Source: Stenotrophomonas sp. SAM-B (GTDB lineage Bacteria; Pseudomonadota; Gammaproteobacteria; Xanthomonadales; Xanthomonadaceae). From it: DNA of 64,000 nucleotides. The translations under genes were made by a program, and so were the position numbers. Under the pieces are notes generated by a model. That model searched no databases. It had not been told where the DNA came from and saw only the letters and a program-made list of their open reading frames with translations. The DNA lies in contig NZ_JABBXB010000003.1 in NCBI RefSeq assembly GCF_013387485.1, forward strand, positions 372,001-436,000, in the 5' to 3' direction. Of this stretch, positions 52,577 through 60,164 are shown piece after piece; position 1 is the first letter of the stretch; each line of letters begins with the position of its first letter.

Positions 52577-54748
52577 TTACTTCTTGCCGTCACCCGAGGT
52601 CAGGCCGCGCTTCTCCAGCAGGGGCTCGATCTGCGGCTCATGCCCGGCGAAATTGCGGAACAGTTCCATCGCGTCGACGCTGCCGCCCTTGGACAGCAGG
52701 GTCTGGCGGAAGTGGTCGCCGTTCTTGCGGCTCAGGCCACCGTTCTCGCGGAACCACTTCTGGGTGTTGGCATCCAGCACTTCCGACCAGATGTACGCGT
52801 AGTAGCCGGCCGAGTAGCCGCCCATGATGTGGCTGAAGTACGGGGTCTTGTAACGCGGCGGGACCGGCGCGTAGAAGATGCCGTCCTTGGCCAGGGCCTC
52901 GGCTTCGAACTTCATGACGTCCTTGGCGGCCGGCACCTGGTCCGGGCCGATCTGGTGCCAGCGCTGGTCGAGCATGGCCGCACCGAGGTATTCGGTGGTG
53001 GCGAAGCCCTGGTTGAACTTGGCGGCAGCGACGACCTTGTCGAGCAGTGCCTGCGGCATGGCCGTGCCGTTCTGGTAGTGCTTGGCGTAGTTCTTCAGGA
53101 TGACCGGATCATCGGCCCACATCTCGTTGACCTGCGAGGGGAATTCGACGAAGTCGCGCGGCACCGAGGTGCCCGAGAAGTAGGGGTACTTCACGTTCGA
53201 GAACATGCCGTGCAGGGCGTGGCCGAATTCGTGGAAGGTGGTGGTCACTTCATCCCAGGTCAGCAGGGTCGGCTTGCCGGCCGGCGGCTTGGGGATGTTG
53301 AGGTGGTTGGCGACCACCGGCTTGAAGCCGGTCAGTTCGGACTGCGAAACGTACGAGTTCATCCACGCGCCGCCGCGCTTGGAGGCGCGTGCATACGGGT
53401 CGAAGATGAAGATCGCCAGCTGGCTGCCGTCGGCATCGAACACGTCGTAGACGGTGACGTCCTCGTGGTAGACCGGCAGGTCGGTGCGCTGCTTGAAGGT
53501 CAGGCCGAACTCGAGCTGGGCGGCGTGGAAGACGCCGTTCTCGAGCACGTTCTTCATTTCGAAGTACGGCTTGAGCTGGGATTCGTCGAAGTTGTACTTG
53601 GCCTGGCGCACCTTCTCGCTGTAGAAGGCCCAGTCCCATGCTCCCAGCTTGAAGGTCGGCTTGCCGGCGGCCTTCTGTTCCTTGTCGATCATCGTCTGCA
53701 GATCAGCGGCTTCGCGCTTGGCGTTGGCCACTGCGGCCGGTGCCAGCTGGCCGAGCATCGCGTTGACGGCTTCGGGCGTCTTGGCGGTCTGGTTGGTGAG
53801 GTTGTAGGCGGCGAAGTTCGCAAAGCCCATCAGCTTGGCCTTGTCGGCACGCAGCTGCATGATGCGCGAGACCAAGGCGGTATTGTCGTACTCGCCGCCG
53901 CGGCTGCCGCGGGTCACCGAGGCTTCGTAGATCTTCTGGCGCAGCGCGCGGTTGGCCAGGTTGGTCAGCGGCGGCTGGCCGGTGGTGTTGAGCAGGGTGA
54001 TGACGTACTTGCCGTCCTGGCCACGGGCCTTGGCGGCTTCGGCGGCGGCGGAGATCTGTTCCTGCGAGAGGCCGTCCAGTTCCTTGACGTCGTCGACGGT
54101 GATCGCCGAGGCGTTCACTTCGGCCAGCACGTTCTGGCTGAACTTGGTGCCCAGGTTGGCCAGTTCGGCGTTCATTTCCTTGAGCTTGGTCTTGTCCGCT
54201 TCGGACAGCTTGGCGCCGGCGCGGACGTAGTTCTCGTAGTACTTCTCGACCAGGCGCACGCCTTCGGCGTCGAGGCCGAGCTGGGTGCGGGTGTCGTACA
54301 GGGTCTGGATGCGGGCGAACAGCTTGCCGTTCAGCGCGATGGCGTCGCTGTGCGCGGCGAAGCGTGCGGAGTAATCGGCCTGCAGCTTCTTGCGTGCGTC
54401 GTTGGTGTCGGCACCGACGAGGCTGAAGAAGACGGTGGTGGCGCGATCCAGGGTGTCACCGCTCTTTTCCAAGGCGATGAGGGTGTTGTCGAAGGTCGGC
54501 TTGGCCTTGTTGTTGGCGATCGCCTCGACTTCCTTCAGCTGCTGGGCCATGCCGGCGTCGAAGGCGGGGGCGAAGTCGCTGTCCTTGATCTTGTCGAACT
54601 GCGGGAAGTGCAGCGGCAGCGGGCTGTCGGCGAAGAACGGGTTGGCCTGCTGGGCGGCGGTCGCGGCCGGGGTGGCGGCGGTGGCGGAATAGGCGGGCAG
54701 GGCAAGGCCGAGGGTCACGGCGACGGCGAGGGCAAGACGGGTGGTCAA
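52577..54748 (-). CDS. dcp: Peptidyl-dipeptidase Dcp (M3 family, secreted form)
   Basis: A 723-residue zinc metallopeptidase. The start is a TTG at 54748 (TTRLALAVAVTLGLALPAYS), with GGAGA about nine bases upstream; a longer frame to 55006 would put a Cys/Pro-rich non-signal sequence in front and is rejected. Residues 1-20 are then a signal peptide. The zinc site is TTTFHEFGHALHGMF, with a downstream glutamate in the FVEFPSQVNEMW segment. The HALHG pattern favours Dcp over oligopeptidase A. It removes dipeptides from peptide C-termini, here in the periplasm. Confidence 0.9.
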   Translation of the reverse strand: MTTRLALAVAVTLGLALPAYSATAATPAATAAQQANPFFADSPLPLHFPQFDKIKDSDFAPAFDAGMAQQLKEVEAIANNKAKPTFDNTLIALEKSGDTLDRATTVFFSLVGADTNDARKKLQADYSARFAAHSDAIALNGKLFARIQTLYDTRTQLGLDAEGVRLVEKYYENYVRAGAKLSEADKTKLKEMNAELANLGTKFSQNVLAEVNASAITVDDVKELDGLSQEQISAAAEAAKARGQDGKYVITLLNTTGQPPLTNLANRALRQKIYEASVTRGSRGGEYDNTALVSRIMQLRADKAKLMGFANFAAYNLTNQTAKTPEAVNAMLGQLAPAAVANAKREAADLQTMIDKEQKAAGKPTFKLGAWDWAFYSEKVRQAKYNFDESQLKPYFEMKNVLENGVFHAAQLEFGLTFKQRTDLPVYHEDVTVYDVFDADGSQLAIFIFDPYARASKRGGAWMNSYVSQSELTGFKPVVANHLNIPKPPAGKPTLLTWDEVTTTFHEFGHALHGMFSNVKYPYFSGTSVPRDFVEFPSQVNEMWADDPVILKNYAKHYQNGTAMPQALLDKVVAAAKFNQGFATTEYLGAAMLDQRWHQIGPDQVPAAKDVMKFEAEALAKDGIFYAPVPPRYKTPYFSHIMGGYSAGYYAYIWSEVLDANTQKWFRENGGLSRKNGDHFRQTLLSKGGSVDAMELFRNFAGHEPQIEPLLEKRGLTSGDGKK

Positions 54749-55156
54749 GGGGAAATCTCCGGTCAGACAAGTCTTTGAGGGTAACCCGAGCCGTTGCGGA
54801 GCGGCTTGTGTCGAAAGGCATGTTCTGGCCGGACCACGGCCGGGGCATTGCGAAAGGGCGCGGTCACTGCAACAGCAACAGCAATAGCGGCGGTGGGCTG
54901 CTGCGAGGCGCGGGGCGGGTGGGGGCCGGCGGGGCACGCTGTGAATACGTCCATGTACGCTCGTAGTGCGCCATCCATGGCGCACTACGGCCCCGCCAAC
55001 CCCCACCCGCCCCGCGCTGGATACTGTCCGGCGCCTCGAAAAGCGGCGTGCGGCCCAGATGGGGAGCGGTAGTGCCGACCGCTGGCCGGCTCCTCAGCCC
55101 CCCAGGCCGCACGCGGTGGGCGAGCTAAGATGGGTCTTTCCACCGGAGCCCCTGCC
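54749..55156. other. 408-base divergent region dcp/gpx with a long hairpin
   Basis: GTAGTGCGCCAT-CC-ATGGCGCACTAC (54963-54988) is a perfect 12-bp inverted repeat with GTAG ends, like the intergenic GTAG repeats. GTAGTGCCGACCGCTGGCCGGCTCC (55069-55093) is a second repeat type, also at 14104, 55672 and 58558. No gene is supported. Confidence 0.65.
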
Positions 55157-55639
55157 ATGACCACCGCCTTCGATTTCCCGTTCGTGGACCTGTCCGGCCA
55201 GCCGCAGGCCTTGGCGCAGTACCAGGGCAAGGTGTTGCTGCTGGTCAATGTGGCCAGCAAGTGCGGGTTTACGCCGCAGTACGAGGGGCTGGAAGCGCTG
55301 TGGCGCGAGTTCGGGCCGCGGGGGCTGGTGGTGATCGGGTTTCCCTGCGATCAGTTCGGGCACCAGGAGCCGGGCGATGCGGCGCAGATCGGGGAATTCT
55401 GTTCGCTGACCTATGGGGTCAGTTTCCCGATGTCGGACAAGGTCGAGGTCAACGGCGACGGCGCCGATCCGCTGTGGCAGTGGCTCAAGGCCGAGAAGGC
55501 CGGGGTATTGGGCACGCGCGGGATCAAGTGGAACTTCAGCAAGTTCCTGGTCGGCCGCGATGGGCAGGTGCTTCATCGCTATGCGCCGACCGACACGCCG
55601 GCATCGCTGCGCGGAGATATCGAGGCCGCGCTGGGTTGA
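55157..55639 (+). CDS. Glutathione peroxidase family (thiol peroxidase, BtuE type)
   Basis: A 160-residue enzyme from the ATG at 55157. The peroxidatic cysteine is Cys36 in NVASKCGFTPQ (cysteine, not selenocysteine); GFPCDQFGHQEPG carries Cys64 and the glutamine of the tetrad; Cys82 in EFCSLTYG is the usual resolving cysteine of thioredoxin-dependent members; Trp125-Asn126 lie in KWNFSKFLV. It reduces hydrogen peroxide and lipid peroxides, probably using thioredoxin. Confidence 0.92.
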   Translation: MTTAFDFPFVDLSGQPQALAQYQGKVLLLVNVASKCGFTPQYEGLEALWREFGPRGLVVIGFPCDQFGHQEPGDAAQIGEFCSLTYGVSFPMSDKVEVNGDGADPLWQWLKAEKAGVLGTRGIKWNFSKFLVGRDGQVLHRYAPTDTPASLRGDIEAALG

Positions 55640-55722
55640 CGGCCTCGCCCGGCCAGGACCGCGGCGACGCGTAGAGCCGGCCGCTGGTCGGCTCCTCGGG
55701 TGGCATCACTTTGGCGGGGTCC

Positions 55723-55741
55723 AGCCACGCATGGCGTGGCT
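55723..55741. repeat. SMAG palindrome
   Basis: AGCCACGC-ATG-GCGTGGCT, a perfect copy between convergent gpx and fpr; a GTAG-type repeat of the other kind (GTAGAGCCGGCCGCTGGTCGGCTCC) lies at about 55672. Confidence 0.85.
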
Positions 55742-55746
55742 CCACC

Positions 55747-56526
55747 TTACTTTTCGACGAACGCGCGCTCGAACACGTAATGACCCGGGGTGCCGATGCG
55801 CGGCGAGGTCTGGAAACCGCGGCTGTCCAGCACGGTGCGCAGGTCGGCCAGCATCTGCGGGCTGCCGCAGATCATGGCGCGGTCGTTTTCCGGGTCCAGC
55901 GGCGGCAGGCCGAGGGTTTTCTGCATCTCGCCGCTTTCCATCAGCGAGGTCAGGCGGCCCTGGTTCGGGAAGGTTTCGCGGGTCACGGCCGGGTAGTAGA
56001 GCAGCTTGTCGCCGATCATCTCGCCGAGGAATTCGTGCTCGCGCAGTTCCTTCTCGAACAGGTCACGGTAGGCCAGGTCCTTTTCGTAGCGCACGCCGTG
56101 GGTGAGGATCACCTTGTCGAAGCGCTCGTAGGTTTCCGGGTCCTTGATCACCGACAGCCACGGCGCCAGGCCGGTGCCGGTGCCGAGCAGGTACAGGTGC
56201 TTGCCCGGATGCAGGTCGCTGATCAGCAGGGTGCCGGTGGGCTTCTTGCCGACCAGTACCTTGTCGCCCGGCTGGATGTGCTGCAGGCGCGAGGTCAGCG
56301 GGCCGTCCTGGACCTTGATGCTGAAGAACTCCAGGTTCTCTTCCCAGTTGGCACTGGCGATGGAGTACGCGCGCAGCAGCGGGCGCGCCTCGGTTTCCAG
56401 GCCGATCATCACGAACTGGCCGTTCTCGAAGCGGAAGCCGCTGTCGCGGGTCGTGGTGAAGCTGAAGTAGGCGTCGGTCCAGTGACGGACCTCAAGCACC
56501 GTTTCGGCGCCAAAAGCGGAAGACAT
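55747..56526 (-). CDS. fpr: Ferredoxin/flavodoxin-NADP+ reductase
   Basis: A 259-residue flavoprotein. The FAD site is RPLLRAYSIASAN (Arg-x-Tyr-Ser), the NADP site GTGTGLAPWLSVIKDPE and the C-terminus VFERAFVEK, typical of bacterial subclass I reductases with a terminal extension. It exchanges electrons between NADPH and ferredoxin or flavodoxin, supporting Fe-S assembly and oxidative-stress recovery. Overlapping Fur-like palindromes lie 36-63 bases before its ATG. Confidence 0.94.
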   Translation of the reverse strand: MSSAFGAETVLEVRHWTDAYFSFTTTRDSGFRFENGQFVMIGLETEARPLLRAYSIASANWEENLEFFSIKVQDGPLTSRLQHIQPGDKVLVGKKPTGTLLISDLHPGKHLYLLGTGTGLAPWLSVIKDPETYERFDKVILTHGVRYEKDLAYRDLFEKELREHEFLGEMIGDKLLYYPAVTRETFPNQGRLTSLMESGEMQKTLGLPPLDPENDRAMICGSPQMLADLRTVLDSRGFQTSPRIGTPGHYVFERAFVEK

Positions 56527-56561
56527 GGGGGTGGGGTTCTGGTCGGTTTCGTCGGGTCTAG

Positions 56562-56589
56562 TTTATCTCAAATGAGATAAATTCTCATT
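56562..56589. promoter_or_regulatory. Overlapping Fur-box-like palindromes upstream of fpr
   Basis: TTTATCTCAAATGAGATAAA (56562-56581) is a perfect 20-bp palindrome. It overlaps AATGAGATAAATTCTCATT (56571-56589), whose AATGAGA...TCTCATT halves match Fur boxes. The region is AT-rich in an otherwise GC-rich sequence. It lies between fpr and the upstream end of the next transcription unit, both on the minus strand, so fpr is the target. Confidence 0.7.
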
Positions 56590-56621
56590 GACTGGCCGGA
56601 CAGGCCCGTCAAGCGGGGGTT

Positions 56622-58493
56622 TCAGCGGTAGCCGGCCGCCTGCAGCTCGAACAGTTCGGCATAGCGGCCGCCCTGGGTCATCAGTTCGGCGTGGGTGCCG
56701 CTGGCCTCGATACGGCCGCCGGCCAGCACCAGGATGCGGTCGGCCATGCGCACCGAGGAGAAGCGGTGCGAGATCAGCACGGCGGTGCGATTGTCGGACA
56801 GTTCCTTGAACCGCTGGAACACCTCGAACTCGCTGCGCGCATCCAGTGCGGCGGTTGGCTCATCGAGGATCATGACCTGCGCATCGCGCATGTAGGCACG
56901 CGCGATCGCGATCTTCTGCCACTGCCCGCCGGACAGGTCCACGCCCATCTTGAAGCGGCGGCCGATGAGCTGGTCGTAGCCACCGGGCAGGCCGGCGATG
57001 ACCTCGTCGGCCATGCCGCGGCGGGCGGCATCGCGGATGCGGGCGTCGTCGGTCATCGCCTCGACCAGGCCGACGCCGATGTTCTCGCCGGCGCTGAGGT
57101 TGTAGCGCACGAAGTCCTGGAAGATCACGCCCATGTTGGCGCGCAGGTCATCCAGGTCGTAATCGCGCAGGTCGCGGCCATCGAGCAGGATGCGGCCTTC
57201 GTCGGGGTCGTACAGGCGGGCCAGCAGCTTGACCAGGGTGGTCTTGCCGGCACCGTTCTCACCGACCAGGGCCAGCACTTCGCCGGCGCGCAGTTCGAAA
57301 TCCAGGTGGCGCACTGCCCAGCTTTCAGCATCGGGATAGCGGAAGCCGACGTTCTCGAACACGAAGCCGTCGGTGATCGGCTGCGGAATGGCGACCGCGT
57401 CCGGGCGCGAATGGATCTCCGGTTGGATCTGGAAGAACGAGAACAGATCGTCCAGATACAACGCCTGCCCGGCGACCTGGGAAAACCCGATCAGCAGGCC
57501 TTCGAGCAGTTGGCGCAGGCGCAGGAAACTGCCGGCGAGGAAGGTCAGGTCGCCGATCGAGAAATCGCCGCGCACGGTGCGCCACGCGATGTAGGCATAC
57601 GCGGCGTAATAGCCCAGCGTCCCCAGCGCGGCCAGCAGCGTGCCCCAGATCGCGCGCTTGCGGGCCAGCGCACGGTTGGCGAGATAGAACTTCTCCGCCA
57701 GCAATTTGTAGCGGTCGATCAGGAACCGATGGAGGTTGAAGATCTTCACCTCCTTGGCGGTTTCCACGCTGGCCCCGATCTGGCGCAGGTATTCCAGCTG
57801 ACGGCGCTCCGGCGTCCACTGGAAGTTGAGACTGTAGCCGGCGGCGTTGAAATGCGATTCGCCGATGAACGCCGGGATCAGCGCGACCGCGAGCAGCAGG
57901 ATCAACCACGGCGCGTACACGATCAGGCCGACCGCGAGACTGGCGACGGTGATGCTGTCCTGCACCTGGCCGAACAGCTGGCTCATCAGGTTCATGCGGC
58001 CCATGGTCTGGCGCCGTGCGCGGTCCAGCTTGTCCTGCAGGTCGGGGTCTTCGAAGTCCTCCAGATCCAGTTCGGCCGCGTGTTCCATCAGGCGCACGCT
58101 GGTGACGTTGGTGAACAGCTCCGACAGCAGCGTATCGGCGTAGCTGACCATGCGGCCGAGCAGGTCCGAGGCCATCGCCAGACCGAACTCGAGTGCGAGC
58201 AGCCCGAGCAGCGGGTTCAGCAGCCCGCTGGAGAGCGCCTCGCCGAACGGCGGGAAACCCGCATCGTGCTGGCTGAGCAGCACTGCCGCATCGATGATCA
58301 GTTTGCCGACATAGAGCATCGCCACCGGCAGCAATGCACGGATCACGCGCAGGCCCAGGCTGGCCAGGGTCAGCCCGGGGCTGGTCTGCCAGACCTGGCG
58401 CAGGAACGGGGGCAGGTTGCGCATCGCATTGACGCGCTCGCGCAGGCTGGGGTTCTTCTGGCCGGGTGCACCGGCAGCGGGGGAGGCGGGCAT
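56622..58493 (-). CDS. ABC transporter, fused permease and ATPase (exporter type)
   Basis: A 623-residue half-exporter. A hydrophilic N-terminus of about 40 residues is followed by six membrane segments (about 45-330) and an ATPase domain with Walker [15 protein letters not shown] (about 412-420), signature DLSGGQWQKIAIARAY and Walker B VMILDEPTAALD. It probably homodimerises in the inner membrane. The family includes lipid, peptide and drug exporters; nothing in the context identifies a substrate. Confidence 0.88.
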   Translation of the reverse strand: MPASPAAGAPGQKNPSLRERVNAMRNLPPFLRQVWQTSPGLTLASLGLRVIRALLPVAMLYVGKLIIDAAVLLSQHDAGFPPFGEALSSGLLNPLLGLLALEFGLAMASDLLGRMVSYADTLLSELFTNVTSVRLMEHAAELDLEDFEDPDLQDKLDRARRQTMGRMNLMSQLFGQVQDSITVASLAVGLIVYAPWLILLLAVALIPAFIGESHFNAAGYSLNFQWTPERRQLEYLRQIGASVETAKEVKIFNLHRFLIDRYKLLAEKFYLANRALARKRAIWGTLLAALGTLGYYAAYAYIAWRTVRGDFSIGDLTFLAGSFLRLRQLLEGLLIGFSQVAGQALYLDDLFSFFQIQPEIHSRPDAVAIPQPITDGFVFENVGFRYPDAESWAVRHLDFELRAGEVLALVGENGAGKTTLVKLLARLYDPDEGRILLDGRDLRDYDLDDLRANMGVIFQDFVRYNLSAGENIGVGLVEAMTDDARIRDAARRGMADEVIAGLPGGYDQLIGRRFKMGVDLSGGQWQKIAIARAYMRDAQVMILDEPTAALDARSEFEVFQRFKELSDNRTAVLISHRFSSVRMADRILVLAGGRIEASGTHAELMTQGGRYAELFELQAAGYR

Positions 58494-58557
58494 GGGCGGT
58501 ATTGTGCGCGCCGTGGCCGTGGTTGATGCATGAATTCAGTGCATGCGCACCAGCCCG

Positions 58558-58627
58558 GTAGTGTCGGCCGCTGGCCGGCTCCAGGTCGCATCCAGCATCG
58601 TGCGGAGCCGGCCAGCGGCCGGCACGA
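58558..58627. repeat. Pair of opposed GTAG/GGCCGGC repeats
   Basis: GTAGTGTCGGCCGCTGGCCGGCTCC at 58558-58582 and GGAGCCGGCCAGCGGCCGGCAC at 58604-58625 are near-perfect inverted copies 21 bases apart, able to form a long hairpin between the two minus-strand genes. Confidence 0.75.
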
Positions 58628-58635
58628 CCCGACCC

Positions 58636-59079
58636 TTACGGCAGCGGCGGCAGCAGCCCGGCGCCGAGGCGGTTCCAGGCATTGATCACCGCGATGCCCA
58701 TGCTCAGGTCGCTGATGCCTTTCTCGTCGAAGTGTGGCGCCAGCGCCTCGTAGGCGGCGTCGGAGGGGGCCGCACTGCTCAGCCGGGTCAGCGCCTCGGC
58801 CCAGCCCAGCGCGGCGCGCTCGCGCGCATCGAAGAAGCGGCTTTCGTGCCAGGCCGGCAGCGTATCCAGCTTACGCGGTTCGATCCCGCCCTTGCGCAGG
58901 GCGGTGCCGTGCATGTCCATGCAGTAACCGCAGCCATTGATCTGCGAGACACGCAGGAACACCAGTTCCATCAGCACCGGATCGATCGAGCTGTCGTGCA
59001 CTGCCTTGCTGGTGGCCAGCAGGCCCTTGAAGGCCTCGGCGGCGAGGCGGGTGTAGGGAACACGGGGGGACGCAGACAT
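58636..59079 (-). CDS. Carboxymuconolactone decarboxylase/AhpD-like protein, ECF41 partner
   Basis: A 147-residue protein from the ATG at 59079 (MSASPRVPYTRLA), which has GGAG six bases before it; the ATG at 59115, overlapping the sigma gene's stop by one base, would give 159 residues and cannot be excluded. The AhpD-like redox motif is QINGCGYCMDMHG, with conserved EALTRLS and LSMGIAVINAWNRLG. These proteins act as peroxidases or reductases of unknown substrate. They are the classic genomic partner of ECF41 sigma factors, and a perfect ECF41 promoter lies immediately upstream within the sigma gene. Confidence 0.9.
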   Translation of the reverse strand: MSASPRVPYTRLAAEAFKGLLATSKAVHDSSIDPVLMELVFLRVSQINGCGYCMDMHGTALRKGGIEPRKLDTLPAWHESRFFDARERAALGWAEALTRLSSAAPSDAAYEALAPHFDEKGISDLSMGIAVINAWNRLGAGLLPPLP

Positions 59080-59114
59080 GACGGACTCCATGACGGCCGC
59101 AGCGGCCGTCTTCA

Positions 59115-60011
59115 TCAGGAGGACGTGCCAGCGTCGCGCGCTGTGACAAGGGCCGTGAGTTTTTCCGGATTGAGCACGCTGAGCACGCGCACGATGCGCC
59201 CTGCATCGACCGTGATCATCGTGACCGAGTGCAGCTGGTCGCCGGCGAAACGCAGGATCGCCGGCTCGCCGTTGACCTGGCCGAGCCGGGCCGGATGCTG
59301 CCCGTTGCGGCGCGCGATCGCCCAGTACAGCTGTGCGATGCGCTCGGCCCCCAGCAGGGGACGGATCGCCGCGGTCACGCGGCCACCGCCGTCGGAGATC
59401 ATCTCGGCATTGGCATCGAGCAGGGAGCGGATCGCGGTCAGATCGCCCTGCTGCGAGGCGTCCATGAAGCGCGCCAGCAGGTCGCGGTGCTGCGCGGGCG
59501 AGACCGTGAAGCGCGGGGCGCCCGTCTGCAGCCGCTGGCGCGCCCGGTGCACCAGCTGCCGGCAGTTGGCGGGCGAGTGCTCCAGCAGGGGCGCGATATC
59601 CGGGTAGTCGTAGTCGAACACGTCCTTGAGCAGGAAGGCGGCACGCTCGTCCGGCTTGAGCTGCTCCAGCAGCGCCAGGAAGGCCACCGAGACCTCGTCG
59701 GCCAGCGCATGCCGCTGGGCCGGGTCCTGCAGCGGGTCCGGATCCAGGGCGATCTCCAGCGGTTCGGGCAGCCAGGGCCCGACGTACTCCAGGCGCGCGC
59801 TGCGCATCGCGCGCAGCCGGTCCAAACCGAGCCGGGTGGTCGCGGTGACCAGCCAGCCCTCCGGATCACGGATCGCGGCGATGTCGGTGCCCTGCCAGCG
59901 CAGCCAGGCGTCCTGGACGATGTCCTCGGCGTCGCTGCGGCTGCCCAGCAGGCGGTAGGCCAGGGCGAACAGGCGGGGGCGGTGGGTCTGGAAGGTATCG
60001 GTCGGGGTCAT
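59115..60011 (-). CDS. ECF41-family (SigJ-type) RNA polymerase sigma factor
   Basis: A 298-residue ECF sigma factor from the ATG at 60011. Region 2 (about residues 6-75, FQTHRPRLFALAYRLLGSRSDAEDIVQDAW) and region 4 (about 105-165, LLEQLKPDERAAFLLKDVFDYDYPDIA) are followed by a SnoaL-like C-terminal domain (about 172-290). The family motifs WLPEP (80-84), DGGGR (207-211) and NPEKL (281-285) are all present; they mediate control by the C-terminal domain, as ECF41 factors have no anti-sigma gene. A perfect ECF41 promoter precedes it, so it activates itself. Confidence 0.94.
   Translation of the reverse strand: MTPTDTFQTHRPRLFALAYRLLGSRSDAEDIVQDAWLRWQGTDIAAIRDPEGWLVTATTRLGLDRLRAMRSARLEYVGPWLPEPLEIALDPDPLQDPAQRHALADEVSVAFLALLEQLKPDERAAFLLKDVFDYDYPDIAPLLEHSPANCRQLVHRARQRLQTGAPRFTVSPAQHRDLLARFMDASQQGDLTAIRSLLDANAEMISDGGGRVTAAIRPLLGAERIAQLYWAIARRNGQHPARLGQVNGEPAILRFAGDQLHSVTMITVDAGRIVRVLSVLNPEKLTALVTARDAGTSS
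59122..59148 (-). promoter_or_regulatory. ECF41 promoter for the AhpD-like gene
   Basis: Read on the minus strand: TGTCACA (59148-59142), 16 bases, CGTC (59125-59122), the published ECF41 consensus TGTCACA-N16-CGTC without mismatch. It lies inside the end of the sigma gene. Only six bases separate CGTC from the ATG at 59115, so a leadered mRNA would favour the start at 59079. Confidence 0.85.
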
Positions 60012-60019
60012 GCCGGGAG

Positions 60020-60046
60020 GACGCGGCAGGGCGGGCCGCTGTGACA
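60020..60046 (-). promoter_or_regulatory. ECF41 promoter for the sigma gene (autoregulation)
   Basis: Read on the minus strand: TGTCACA (60046-60040), 16 bases, CGTC (60023-60020), a perfect ECF41 match. Eight bases separate CGTC from the ATG at 60011, so the transcript would be leaderless or nearly so. Confidence 0.88.
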
Positions 60047-60164
60047 AGGCTGGGCGGCCACTGTGCACCAAAAGCCGCGGCCGCGAGCGATTCTCAACGC
60101 CGCCGGGCGGTCCTTGTTAAAATCGGCGGTTCAACCCCGCCAGCCTCCAGCAAGCGAGCAAGTC

